Of a stretch of 64,000 nucleotides of DNA, positions 22,702 to 31,869 are shown in pieces. The notes below the pieces were generated by a model, which was not told the origin of the DNA, searched no databases, and saw only the letters and a program-made list of their open reading frames with translations. The stretch is from Thermoleophilia bacterium (GTDB lineage Bacteria; Actinomycetota; Thermoleophilia; Solirubrobacterales; 70-9), in NCBI GenBank assembly GCA_016650125.1, contig JAENWT010000003.1, positions 62,001-126,000 on the forward strand, read 5' to 3'. The position numbers and the translations under genes were made by a program. Numbering within the stretch: the first letter of the stretch is position 1; each line of letters begins with the position of its first letter.

Positions 22702-23855
22702 ACCGGAAACTGAAAATCATATTGACTGGCTTCTGCGCCGCTATCGCCCTGGTGGCCGGGGCCCAGACCGCAAGCGCGGCCGGCAAGACCGTGACCATCT
22801 CCGGCAAGGCTTACGTCTTCGGCCACATGGACACCCCGATCTCGAACGCTCCGATCAAGGTGCGCGAGTTCCCGAAGATCTCCGCCACGACCGACGAAAT
22901 CGGTGACTACAAGCTCAAGGTCCCGAACGACACCAACGTCACCCCGTACATCCCCTCGGGTTCAGGGCTCCTGACCAAGCGAAACCTCGATGACTACAGC
23001 CCCAAAGGGCAGGTCCAGACTCACTGGAACGAGATCGACCTTCAGACCTTCCACACCCGCGGTGCCGACCTGGTCAACGCGAACTTCCAGACACCGGCTG
23101 ACGGCGAGTACGCGGGCCTGAAGGCGATCCTCAGCGTGCAGTCCGGTGCGGACGGCCGGCCCACGCAGTGCGCGATCGTCACGACCGCTTCGGTTCGCAG
23201 TGTGCGCGGCGTCGACTACCGCACGTTCGAGGCAAAAACCGCCGAGCTTCACGGTCACGGCGTGCCCGGCGGCACTTCGATCGAGTACCCGGCTCTCGAC
23301 GGACCGACCTACTTCAACAAGCAGGTGATCCCGGACAAGAATCAGCTCGAGACCTCCGAGGACGGCGGCATCGTCTGGACGGAAGTCCCGGCCGGCACCT
23401 ACCGGATCGTCACCACTTCGCCGACCACCCGGTTCGCAAGCTTTCTCGCAACCTGCGCGCCCGGCCGCGTCGTCAACGCCAACCCGCCGTGGGGCGCCTA
23501 CCAGCTGAGTAAGGGCGAGAAGCCGCTTGGGGCGAGCAATGTCGCTGGCAGCGTGGAGAAGGTCAAGGCGTACCGCAAGCACAAGACTCGGTTCATCTCG
23601 ATCCGCGTCAACGCTGGCGAAGAACTCACGGTGAGTGGCACCATCAAAAACATCCGCAAGCCCGGGGTACCTGCGGTCGCGGCAACTTTCGAAAACCGGC
23701 GGATCAAAGGCGGGATCAGGACGGTCAAGGTCTCAATGCCCCGGTTTTTCCAGCGGGCAAGAATTCCAGTGAAAGTGAAGGTCACGCTTCAAGATGCCTC
23801 GGGCGTCAGCTTCACTTCGACCCACCGGGTCACCCTGCCAAAGCTCAAGAAGTAG
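22698..23855 (+). CDS. Secreted paralogue with C-terminal extension
   Basis: The 385-residue product has a signal peptide (MNRKLKIILTGFCAAIALVAG, cleavage near ASA) followed by the block shared with the upstream gene (ISGKAYVFGHMDTPISNAPIKV to CAPGRVVNANPPWGAY). A basic C-terminal domain of about 125 residues (KAYRKHKTRFISIRVNAGEELTVSG onward, beta-rich) follows that the first copy lacks. ATG 22698 overlaps the upstream stop by 4 nt. Tandem duplication with divergence in localisation is inferred. Function unknown. Confidence 0.8.
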   Translation: MNRKLKIILTGFCAAIALVAGAQTASAAGKTVTISGKAYVFGHMDTPISNAPIKVREFPKISATTDEIGDYKLKVPNDTNVTPYIPSGSGLLTKRNLDDYSPKGQVQTHWNEIDLQTFHTRGADLVNANFQTPADGEYAGLKAILSVQSGADGRPTQCAIVTTASVRSVRGVDYRTFEAKTAELHGHGVPGGTSIEYPALDGPTYFNKQVIPDKNQLETSEDGGIVWTEVPAGTYRIVTTSPTTRFASFLATCAPGRVVNANPPWGAYQLSKGEKPLGASNVAGSVEKVKAYRKHKTRFISIRVNAGEELTVSGTIKNIRKPGVPAVAATFENRRIKGGIRTVKVSMPRFFQRARIPVKVKVTLQDASGVSFTSTHRVTLPKLKK

Positions 23856-23859
23856 CGCG

Positions 23860-24651
23860 CTAGAGCGTCAGGTCGAGGCTGGTCGGGACGTCACGTCCGG
23901 CCGGGTCGGGCTGTGTGATGTCCCGCAGGTACTGGCGCCAGAGGACTTCGATGTCGCGCATCGGCAGATCGAAGGCCGCCTCCAGATTGGCTTCCGGACC
24001 GTCCCGTCGCAGTCTTGAGACCAGCAGCTCGCAGGCGCCGCCGCCGCGGTAGTCCTCGAGCAGATCGAGCACCGTGCCACCGAGCAGGACCGCGTCGCGG
24101 CGCGACGGCGGGAAGGACGGGCGCGAGCCTTCCCTCAGCCGGCGGATGACCGCGGCCCGGTAGAAGTCGACCTGGCGCGAGAAGTGCTGCGCGCCGCCTT
24201 CGACCAGCCAGGCCCACCGCAGGTACCGTAGGAAGCGGGTCGGGGTCCATGGCGGCGGGATTTTTTCGTTGTTCGAGGCCAGCACGATCAGGGTGTAGAG
24301 CCGTTCGGCGGTGCCCTTCAGGGCTTCGAGAGAAGCGTCACCGGCGGCGCGTTTCTCCATGGCCGCCTCGCCGAGGACGTGGACCTCGGTCGCCATCGGC
24401 CAGCCGGCCAGGTAGCGCCGCCCGGCCGGTGCGGCCGACCAGCGGACCGCCGGCAGGAAGGGGTGGGCCATGGTCAGCCAGATCGGGGAGGGGTGGACGA
24501 CGACCGTGATCTGGCTTGGCACGACCTCGAACCGGTCCTCCAGCTTGAGGCTCAGGTCCTCGAGCCGGTCGAGCAGTTCCTCGGCGTAGCTGGTGTCCCC
24601 GTCTTCATGCCTTGCGGCGAAGGTGAGGGAAGTCGTCTCGATCCAGGTCAT
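23860..24651 (-). CDS. Conserved-looking protein of unknown function
   Basis: The 263-residue soluble protein has no signal peptide. WAWLVEGGAQHFSRQ in the middle resembles the WxxEGxA segment that follows the HExxH zinc motif in gluzincin peptidases, but HExxH itself is absent, so it could be a degenerate peptidase fold. The rest is helical with basic patches. It is convergent with the secreted paralogue and precedes, on the same strand, nothing closely coupled. Identity is uncertain. Confidence 0.65.
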   Translation of the reverse strand: MTWIETTSLTFAARHEDGDTSYAEELLDRLEDLSLKLEDRFEVVPSQITVVVHPSPIWLTMAHPFLPAVRWSAAPAGRRYLAGWPMATEVHVLGEAAMEKRAAGDASLEALKGTAERLYTLIVLASNNEKIPPPWTPTRFLRYLRWAWLVEGGAQHFSRQVDFYRAAVIRRLREGSRPSFPPSRRDAVLLGGTVLDLLEDYRGGGACELLVSRLRRDGPEANLEAAFDLPMRDIEVLWRQYLRDITQPDPAGRDVPTSLDLTL

Positions 24652-24689
24652 CTACCGCCAAGTATGGAGGCTGGTGGTCCTCGGGAGCG

Positions 24690-27527
24690 CTAGTTGGCCC
24701 CGCCGACCTGGACTGCCTGTTGATAGGTGGGGCGGTTCTGCCAGGGCTGCGGGGGAACCTTTAGGCCTCCGAGCGAGCGGTAATGGATCGCGTCGAAACA
24801 CATCTGGTTGTTGCCGAGTTCGCAGTCGCCGGCCGGCTCCCCGGCGTACGGGTCCCTGGTCAGTGCGGCCGAGAGTGTGTCGAGGAGCATCTGGCGGCAG
24901 TCGGTGATCTTGCCCTTGCCACAGTAGATGGTCGAGTACTTGCCCTTGACCGGGTTCTTGATCTTGACCTTCAGGTGCTTCTTGCCGGCCTTCTGGCGCT
25001 TCTTGTTGATCTTCTTCAGCTTCTTCTTCTGCTTGATCCTCTTCTGCTTCTCGAGAAGTGTGCGCAGATCCTTGTTGGCGTACGAGTAAAAGCCGCCGTT
25101 GTAGGCCGATCCCTGGTGATGGTTGGGATCGTCGTCGATCGTGTTCATCCCGGCGACCTTGTCGAACAGGGGCTTGCCGAGACGGGCTTCGAACTCGCCG
25201 CGCATCCACGGTTCCCACCAGGCGTCCATCAGGCGGATCGCGTTGGAGTGCTCGTAGCTGCCGCTGCGGTCGCCGTCACGACGATGGGCTCCCGCCTTGA
25301 CCCAGGTCCGGAGGTCGGCCAGGGCGGCGTTGAGCTGCGGGTTCTCAGTCTTGCCCATCACCTTGAGCGCAAAGGGCAGAGCGGTCACGCCACGGAGGTC
25401 GACCGTGGCCGCACCCTCCATCGCCTGGACCAGTTCGATCAGGGAGATCTTCTTCTTGCCCTTGATCTGCGGCTTGATCCGCTGGTCGAGCGTGATCGAG
25501 CGGTAGGCCGAGCCGTAACTCCAGGTGTCGTCTGCAGCCCTGTAGTCGCGGCCCTGCTTGTTGTTCCAGCTGGTGTTGTAGTCCTGGTCGATCGTTCGCG
25601 GGTGGCTCTTGAACGAGGTCAGCTTCGACTCGTTGTTGGCCGCGTCGTATCCCTGCCATTCCATCTTGGCGCTGACCGGGAAGTCCGGAGCGACACGCTT
25701 GGCCCGCAGCGGATTGTCACCCGAGTTGAAGTATGCGGTGTGCTTGTCGTTCGCGAACAACCAGTTGAAGGTGAAGCCGATCTTGTGGGCGGCCTTCTGG
25801 AATGCCTCGGGGCTGCGCATCTTCGCCGGGTTGTTGAAGTCCCGGAACCCGACCGCCGATTCGGCTTCGTGCATGTAGGTCGAGCGCAGCTTGGTGAATG
25901 CCACCGGCTTGCCCTTGACCGTGGCCCGGCCGGCCACCAGTCCGAGTGCGGTGCGCTCCGCCCGCAGCGTGACCGAGCCGGGAGGCGTCTGGTCGCCGAT
26001 GCTCGGCACCCAGCTGTTCTCGCGTGTGAGGATCTCCATGGCCCGGCATTTGCCGCGGAACAGATAGTGCTCGCTGTTCTTGTCCGGGGCGCTGCCGTCG
26101 GGCTCACAGAGCGGCACGGCGAAGGTGTCGATGATGTCCTGGCCGGCCGAGGTCGCGCTCCAGGAGTAGTCGGTGCCGCGGCCCAGGAGTACGTACATCG
26201 AGACGCCGACGAACGAAGCGCCACGGGCGTCGATGCCCGGTCCGTGGAGATCTTCTTCGAGAAGGATCTGCGGGACGAAATAACTGACCTGCGGACCGGC
26301 GACGAAGGTGGGCCGCCCGCCTTCCGACTCCTTGGCGGAGACGACCAGGGCGTTCGAGGCACCCGAGCGCTGACCGTTGACGCCGGTCATCTTGTCGCCG
26401 AGGCCGGAGAGTCCGTCGCTGATCTCACTGCTCAGCGGCAGGTCGGGCAGGTCGATCGGCAGGTCGGGCAGCTGCTCCTGGAGTCCAGGTGAATGCTCAG
26501 CGACCACGTTGGTCTTGGTCGTCGTGCCGGCGTCCGGGAGGACCCGGCCGAGGGTGTTCTTCTTGCCATTCTGGTAGTTGAACTTGCCCTTGTGAGCGGT
26601 GATCGGGGCTTCCGGATCGTTGGCGCTGCGGAAGTCGCGGAAGATGCGGGTGGCGGTCTTCCCGTTGAACTTCTTCTTCGCCTCTTCGAGGACCAGGGCG
26701 TTGTCGAGCTCGCGCCCGCCGCCCTTGCCGAAGATGCCGCCGACCAGCGCAGCGGTGGCGATCACGTCCGTGGCCTTCCAGTCCTCGGCGCCGGTGGGGT
26801 GGTCCAGCGCGAAGTACTCACCGGGGATCTTGGCCGGGTTGAGCCGGCCCTCGGCGATGTACTTGTTGATGCCGGCGATGTACGAGGTGACATCGCTGCG
26901 GACTCCGTCAAACTCCGACTTCAGTCCGGGCGGCGAATAGTGGAACTGCTTCTCGAGGTCGGCCTCGTTATAAGGACTGTTGTTCCAGACGTCGATGTCC
27001 ATGCCGAGGTTGGCGCCGCCGGCGAAGCTCGAGAGCTGTCCGCGGCCGGCGTGGCGCAGGGCGTCCATGAAGAAGAGGCGGTCCTCGGCCGCAGAGTAAC
27101 CGGCTCCGAACATCGTGCCGGACCGGGTCGAGCCGTAGACGTGCGGGGTGCCGAGCTCGTCGCGGACGATCGTGACGTCGCTGCGCGGGCTGTAGGTGCG
27201 CTTGACGTTCGCCGGTTTCGTGCCGAAACTGCCGTCGTGGTAGTAGTCGCTCAGGTTGCCCTCGTCAAGCGAGGGGTAGTTGAAGATGAGGTTGGTGTAG
27301 GGTGCCAGCTGATCGTCGCTGTGGGTCGGCAGCGGTCCGCCGGCCTGCACGGTGACCAGGTCGGCTAGCGAAGCGAAGCCATTGGTGCCCGGGGGCAGGA
27401 TCGCGTTGAATCCAGTGGCGTCACCCGACTGGTACGGCTCCGGTGTCGGGGCGGCCGTAGCCTGTCCGATGGTTCCGGCAAGCATCAAAGCGAAGACGGC
27501 AACAGCCGCGATCCCGATTCTCCTCAT
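24690..27527 (-). CDS. Secreted penicillin acylase family Ntn hydrolase
   Basis: The 945-residue precursor has a signal peptide (MRRIGIAAVAVFALMLAG, cleavage near ATA). An alpha region starts with RDELGTPHVYGSTRSGTMFGAGYSAAEDRLF, and the catalytic N-terminal Ser of the beta chain is probably S391 in GASNALVVSA. The family hydrolyses amide bonds of beta-lactams, acyl-homoserine lactones or other acylated amines after self-cleavage. A very Lys-rich segment (about 825-860, including KRIKQKKKLKKINKKRQK) interrupts the C-terminal part. ATG 27527 is chosen because it opens the signal peptide. Substrate unknown. Confidence 0.9.
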   Translation of the reverse strand: MRRIGIAAVAVFALMLAGTIGQATAAPTPEPYQSGDATGFNAILPPGTNGFASLADLVTVQAGGPLPTHSDDQLAPYTNLIFNYPSLDEGNLSDYYHDGSFGTKPANVKRTYSPRSDVTIVRDELGTPHVYGSTRSGTMFGAGYSAAEDRLFFMDALRHAGRGQLSSFAGGANLGMDIDVWNNSPYNEADLEKQFHYSPPGLKSEFDGVRSDVTSYIAGINKYIAEGRLNPAKIPGEYFALDHPTGAEDWKATDVIATAALVGGIFGKGGGRELDNALVLEEAKKKFNGKTATRIFRDFRSANDPEAPITAHKGKFNYQNGKKNTLGRVLPDAGTTTKTNVVAEHSPGLQEQLPDLPIDLPDLPLSSEISDGLSGLGDKMTGVNGQRSGASNALVVSAKESEGGRPTFVAGPQVSYFVPQILLEEDLHGPGIDARGASFVGVSMYVLLGRGTDYSWSATSAGQDIIDTFAVPLCEPDGSAPDKNSEHYLFRGKCRAMEILTRENSWVPSIGDQTPPGSVTLRAERTALGLVAGRATVKGKPVAFTKLRSTYMHEAESAVGFRDFNNPAKMRSPEAFQKAAHKIGFTFNWLFANDKHTAYFNSGDNPLRAKRVAPDFPVSAKMEWQGYDAANNESKLTSFKSHPRTIDQDYNTSWNNKQGRDYRAADDTWSYGSAYRSITLDQRIKPQIKGKKKISLIELVQAMEGAATVDLRGVTALPFALKVMGKTENPQLNAALADLRTWVKAGAHRRDGDRSGSYEHSNAIRLMDAWWEPWMRGEFEARLGKPLFDKVAGMNTIDDDPNHHQGSAYNGGFYSYANKDLRTLLEKQKRIKQKKKLKKINKKRQKAGKKHLKVKIKNPVKGKYSTIYCGKGKITDCRQMLLDTLSAALTRDPYAGEPAGDCELGNNQMCFDAIHYRSLGGLKVPPQPWQNRPTYQQAVQVGGAN

Positions 27528-27602
27528 TACTGTGAAATCCCCTCTTGGTTTCCGACTCAACGACAGTACTCCCATACCTGTACCCCGGTGTTCCTGCAAG
27601 TA

Positions 27603-27628
27603 AACGAGTCCCCTTGCAGGGGCCCGTT
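27603..27628. terminator. Hairpin between DUF1802 and acylase genes
   Basis: An imperfect stem AACGAGTCCCCT/AGGGGCCCGTT with a TGC loop (one bulge, one mismatch), followed by TTCC on plus and TACTT on minus. It lies after the DUF1802 gene and likely ends its transcript. Confidence 0.55.
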
Positions 27629-27707
27629 TTCCGGCGTACTCATAATCCGAGTCGCACAGCGAGACTATTCGTTACTTCTACCGAGCGAAGTCGACTCGGA
27701 TTCCTAA

Positions 27708-28340
27708 TTACGCGAAAGCCGGCTCACGTTCACCGTGGCAGACCGCGCGGATCTCGGCGCTGGCGCGCTCGAATTCCTCGTCAGCCATCACCGGGGTGCC
27801 TTCGAAGGGCAGATCGCGATCGATCTCGACCCATGAACGGCAGCCGTGGTACTCCTCGCGGACCCTGACGGTCACGGGGCGGGGAATCCGGTGGACCCGG
27901 AGCAGAACCAGATGCAGCGGGTGACGCGGCTTCCAGTTCAGACGCTTCGAGGCGTAGTCGGTCGTCCAGATGTAGAACGGCGACAGGCCGTCGACGACCT
28001 TCGGGTTGTCGATCGTGATGTGCTCGGCAACCTCGGCCCAGGCACGGATACGGACCCGGTCGGGCTGGGCGATGCCGCCGTCCTGGAGCAGCGCGCGGGC
28101 GGGCGGCTCCTCGTCGGGCCAGACGCCTTCTTCGAGGGCACGGTCGAGTTCGGGGTGGTGTGAGGGGCGCACCAGATCGTTCTGCTGATGATCAAATGTG
28201 GGGTAGAGGAAGAATCGTTCGTGCTCGAGCTCGAAGTGTTTGTTCTCTTCGCGAATTCCGCCCTTACGCAGGGTAAGGAGCTGTTCGCCTTCGGCCAGGG
28301 CTCGCACGGTTACTGCCCATTCCTTAAACGCAATTGGCAT
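27708..28340 (-). CDS. DUF1802 family protein
   Basis: The 210-residue protein matches DUF1802 by the AFKEWAVTVRALAEGEQLLTLRKGG opening, FFLYPTFDHQ, and a later LHLVLLRVHRIPRP segment. The family has no known biochemical function. It is transcribed alone from a good sigma-70-like promoter (28437-28465) with a 5' leader of about 90 nt. The gene ends at a hairpin at 27603-27628. Confidence 0.85.
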   Translation of the reverse strand: MPIAFKEWAVTVRALAEGEQLLTLRKGGIREENKHFELEHERFFLYPTFDHQQNDLVRPSHHPELDRALEEGVWPDEEPPARALLQDGGIAQPDRVRIRAWAEVAEHITIDNPKVVDGLSPFYIWTTDYASKRLNWKPRHPLHLVLLRVHRIPRPVTVRVREEYHGCRSWVEIDRDLPFEGTPVMADEEFERASAEIRAVCHGEREPAFA

Positions 28341-28436
28341 AGGGGTTTCTCAGTCGGGGTAGAAAGTTGCTACGGACATGTGCGGGGCCGGGAGGAAGCT
28401 GGACTGGCAAGCTGCGAGGCCCTGCAAGGAGAAGGA

Positions 28437-28465
28437 ACCATACAAGATGTTTACGTAAAGTTCAA
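28437..28465 (-). promoter_or_regulatory. Sigma-70-like promoter for the DUF1802 gene
   Basis: On the minus strand TTGAAC (28465-28460) and TATGGT (28442-28437) are 17 nt apart. A CTTTACGTAAA-type palindrome within the spacer (28450-28460) could be an operator. Confidence 0.6.
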
Positions 28466-28480
28466 GCTATGTGACGGATG

Positions 28481-30364
28481 TTACGTGGCTTGAGTATGGG
28501 AAATACGCAGTAAACCACTGCCCGCCGCGGTCGCTGTCCAGCCCTCCGGGAGGTGTAGCGTGGCCTGCCGGAGGTCGACCGAAAGCGGTCCGGTGGCGGT
28601 TTCGAAAGTGGGATCCTGAAGGTCGGGATCGGGTCCCGGCTGGACATATCGGCGGCGCACGGTGACCAGCTCGATCGCCGCATCGGAGTCCCGGTATCCA
28701 TACCGGCGTTCATGCGCCTGCTCGAAGATATCCCGCAGCCGGGCGGGGTCGCCGCTGAGGTCGGCGACGGTCAGTTCGAACGACTGGCCGCGGTAGCGCA
28801 GGTCCCAGGAGACGGCGTCGGCGTCGCCGATCAGCTCCTCCAGGGCGGCGGCGGTGATCGCGTCCTCGTCGAGCATCACCGTCCGGACTTCGTCGCGGCG
28901 GCGGTCGGCCGCGGCCAGGCCGAGGGCGCTGAAGACGCCGCCGTCGACCGGCACCAGGATCTGGTCGATCCCGAGCGCGGTGGCGATGCCGGTCGCGTGG
29001 AGCGGCCCTGCCCCGCCGAAGGCGAGCAGGGTGAACCGCCGCGGATCGAGGCCTCGCTGGACGGTCATGACCCGCAGGGCCCGGACCATCTCGGCGTTGG
29101 CCACACGCACGATCCCGAGGGCGCACGCCTCAGGGGTGATCCCGAGTTCTGTGGCCAGTCCGGAGATCACCGTTCGCGCCGATGCGGGATCGAGTCTGAT
29201 CTCCCCGGCCAGCGGGCGCTCCGGATCGAGGCGGCCGAGGAAGAGGTTGGCGTCGGTGACCGTCGGCTCGGTTCCCCCGTGGCCGTAACACGCGGGACCC
29301 GGCCGGGCGCCGGCCGATTGCGGTCCGACCCGCAGGGCGCCGCCGCTGTCCCGCCAGGCGATCGAGCCGCCGCCGGCGCCGACCGTGTCGATGTCGACCA
29401 TCGGCAGGGCGAGCGGATGCCCGCCGACCCGTTTGCCGCTGGTCTCCCGCACCGCACCGTCCTCGACGACGCAGACGTCGCAGGAGGTGCCGCCCATGTC
29501 GAAGCAGAGCAGATCGGGCTCGCCGGCGGCCCGGGAGACCAGGGCGGCGGCCGCGGCGCCTCCGGCCGGACCGGAGAGCACGATGAGGGCGGCGTGGCCG
29601 GCGGCATCATCGAGGCCGGTGAGGCCGCCACTCGACTGCATGATCGCGGGCTCGACCAGGCCGGTCTCCTCGCAGGAGTCCGCAAGGCCGCTCAGGTACC
29701 CGGCCAGCAGCGGCGACAGGGCCGCGTCGACCTCTGTCGTAGCCGCGCGCTCGTATTCCCGGAAGGTGCCAACCACTTCGTGCGAGAGCGACACGTGGAG
29801 TCCGTCGCCGAAACGCTCCTTGCACGCTTCGCCGATCCTTCGCTCATGACCCGGGTGGCGGTCGGCGTGGAGCAGGCAGACCGCGACCGACTCCGCGCCC
29901 GTCGAGGCCACAGCGTCGGCGATGCGCGCCGTCTCTTCGTCGCTCAAAGCGGTCAGCTCGCCGTCCGGTCCGTTCCTCTCTTCGGCTGCGATCCGCCGCT
30001 CGGGCGGGACCAGAGGCGGCGGATGGGCGGCTTCGAGCCGGTAGAGGCTGGCCCGGTCCTGACGCCCGATCTCGACCAGGTCGGTGAATCCGCTGGTCGC
30101 CACCAGGGCCGTGCGGGCACCACGGTTCTCCAGCAGCGCGTTGGTGGCGACGGTCATTCCGTGGGCGAACACTTCGACATCATTCGGTTCGAGTCCCGCC
30201 TCGGCGAGGACCGATTCGATCGCGTGGATCACCCCTTGTGACTGGTCCCCGGGCGTGGTCGCTGCCTTGCCGGTGAAGATCCGGCCACCGCTGATCAGCA
30301 CTGCGTCGGTGAAGGTGCCGCCGACGTCGACCCCGAGGATGGTTCCGGTCTCAGGCTTCGCCAA
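28481..30364 (-). CDS. hyuA: Hydantoinase/oxoprolinase subunit A (HyuA)
   Basis: The 627-residue ATP-dependent ring-opening amidohydrolase subunit has the actin-like ATPase motifs GVDVGGTFTDAVL near the start, LSGPAGGAAAA and CFDMGGTSCDV in the middle, and AFGGAGPLHA later. Partners of this family act on N-methylhydantoin, oxoproline or acetophenone-like substrates. TTG 30364 is chosen: GGAGGC lies 4-5 nt upstream and it overlaps the end of hyuB by 14 nt; the frame to 30487 is a shadow of hyuB. Substrate cannot be assigned. Confidence 0.92.
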   Translation of the reverse strand: MAKPETGTILGVDVGGTFTDAVLISGGRIFTGKAATTPGDQSQGVIHAIESVLAEAGLEPNDVEVFAHGMTVATNALLENRGARTALVATSGFTDLVEIGRQDRASLYRLEAAHPPPLVPPERRIAAEERNGPDGELTALSDEETARIADAVASTGAESVAVCLLHADRHPGHERRIGEACKERFGDGLHVSLSHEVVGTFREYERAATTEVDAALSPLLAGYLSGLADSCEETGLVEPAIMQSSGGLTGLDDAAGHAALIVLSGPAGGAAAAALVSRAAGEPDLLCFDMGGTSCDVCVVEDGAVRETSGKRVGGHPLALPMVDIDTVGAGGGSIAWRDSGGALRVGPQSAGARPGPACYGHGGTEPTVTDANLFLGRLDPERPLAGEIRLDPASARTVISGLATELGITPEACALGIVRVANAEMVRALRVMTVQRGLDPRRFTLLAFGGAGPLHATGIATALGIDQILVPVDGGVFSALGLAAADRRRDEVRTVMLDEDAITAAALEELIGDADAVSWDLRYRGQSFELTVADLSGDPARLRDIFEQAHERRYGYRDSDAAIELVTVRRRYVQPGPDPDLQDPTFETATGPLSVDLRQATLHLPEGWTATAAGSGLLRISHTQAT

Positions 30365-31853
30365 AACCGCCTCCGCCCGGGGTCTCGATGCGCAGGCGGT
30401 CGCCCGGGCCCAGCCGCCCGGTGGCCTTCGGTTCCAGTTCCTCCGGTTCACCTTCGGCGGGGATCCTGAAATTGTGGCCCAGCGCACCGGGGCCGCCGCC
30501 GGCCGCTCCCGGCGGACGGTGGCGCCGTCGTTCGCTGAGCACCGCGAAGTCCATCGGCTCGAGGGCTTCGACGTCCCGGACCAGTCCGTCGCCGCCGTGG
30601 TGGCGACCGGTGCCGCCCGTTTCCCGGCGGATCGAATACGTCCGCGCGCGGATCGGGAACTCGATCTCGAGCGCCTCGATCGGGGTGTTCAGCGTGTTCG
30701 ACATCGCCACGTGCACCGCGCTCGGGCCGTCTGCGCCGGCCGATGCGGCCTGGCCGCCGCCGAGGGTCTCGTAGTAGGTGAAGGTCTCGTTGCCGAGGGT
30801 GAAGTTGTTCATCGTGCCCTGGCCGAGCGCCCGCCCGAACGCGGCCAGGCATAGGTCGGCGACACGCGACGATGTCTCGACGTTGCCGGCGACGACAGCG
30901 GCCGGTGACCGGGCGTTCAGCAGTGTGCCCTCGGGGACGATCACCTCGACCGGCCGGTGGGCGCCGGCCGAAGCCGGGATGTCCGGGTCGGTCAGGACCC
31001 GCACCGCGAAATAACAGGCAGAGGCGGTTACCGAGATCGGGCAGTTGAGGTTGCCGGTGTCCTGGTCCGAGGATCCGGTGAAGTCGAATCGGATGCTCTC
31101 GCCACTGACCGTGGCGGTCAGCTTGAGCTCGAGGTCGCCGTCCAGCGCTTCGAGCCAGTCGGTGGCGGTGTACTCGCCGTCCTCGATCTCCGCGATGCGG
31201 GCCCGGGTCCGAGCTTCCGCGTATTCGATCACTGACTGCAGCGCGGCCGCGAACTCCCTTTTGCCCTTGACGGCCGCGAGTTCAAGCAGGCGGTTCACGC
31301 CGGCCCGGTTGGCCGCGAGCTGGGCGCGCAGATCGGCCCGGCGCTGCTCCGGCTGCCGCATCTCGAGGATCACCTCTTCGATCGCCGCGTCGTCCATGAC
31401 CCGCGGGGAGATCACCACGCCTTCCTCGTCCAGGGTGCGTGAGTCGGCCGGCATCGAGCCAGGGAGGCGGCCGCCGACGTCGGCGTGGTGGGCGCGGTTG
31501 GCGGCGAAGCCGAGCAGGGTGCCGGCGTCATCGAAGGCCGGCGTGACCACCGTGATGTCTGGCAGGTGGGTGCCGCCGGCATAGGGATCGTTCAGGAACC
31601 AGGAGATGCCGGGTTGGTGGTCGAAGGTAGCCACCGCCCGGACCGAGGCCGGCATCGAGCCGAGGTGGACCGGGATGTGCTCGGCCTGCATCACCATCTC
31701 GCCGGCAGCATCGAACACCGCGGCGGAGCAGTCCCGCCGCTCCTTGATGTTCGCCGAATGGGCCGAGCGGATCAGCACGGCACCCATCTCTTCGCAGGCC
31801 GAAGCCAGGGCCCCGGCGACGATCTGGATCTCGACCGGATCGAGATCCTTCAC
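30351..31853 (-). CDS. hyuB: Hydantoinase/oxoprolinase subunit B (HyuB)
   Basis: The 500-residue subunit shows family features: IRSAHSANIKERRDCSAAVFD, AEHIPVHLGSMPASVRAV, NDPYAGGTHLPDITVV with probable metal or substrate residues, and a Gly-rich C-terminus RIETPGGGGFGEA. The GTG start at 31853 has GGAGAC 8 nt upstream. It follows nadB by 16 nt and overlaps hyuA. An operon linking quinolinate synthesis with a hydantoinase is unusual. Confidence 0.93.
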   Translation of the reverse strand: MKDLDPVEIQIVAGALASACEEMGAVLIRSAHSANIKERRDCSAAVFDAAGEMVMQAEHIPVHLGSMPASVRAVATFDHQPGISWFLNDPYAGGTHLPDITVVTPAFDDAGTLLGFAANRAHHADVGGRLPGSMPADSRTLDEEGVVISPRVMDDAAIEEVILEMRQPEQRRADLRAQLAANRAGVNRLLELAAVKGKREFAAALQSVIEYAEARTRARIAEIEDGEYTATDWLEALDGDLELKLTATVSGESIRFDFTGSSDQDTGNLNCPISVTASACYFAVRVLTDPDIPASAGAHRPVEVIVPEGTLLNARSPAAVVAGNVETSSRVADLCLAAFGRALGQGTMNNFTLGNETFTYYETLGGGQAASAGADGPSAVHVAMSNTLNTPIEALEIEFPIRARTYSIRRETGGTGRHHGGDGLVRDVEALEPMDFAVLSERRRHRPPGAAGGGPGALGHNFRIPAEGEPEELEPKATGRLGPGDRLRIETPGGGGFGEA

Positions 31854-31869
31854 CGTGAGTCTCCGGCGG

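Noticed and set aside
24783-26492. 569-codon open frame on the plus strand opposite the acylase gene
   Set aside because: It mirrors the codon pattern of the penicillin acylase gene in high-GC DNA and its product is low-complexity Val/Arg/Leu-rich with no domain.
28712-30241. 509-codon open frame on the plus strand opposite hyuA
   Set aside because: It is a GC-driven antisense shadow of the well-supported hydantoinase gene.
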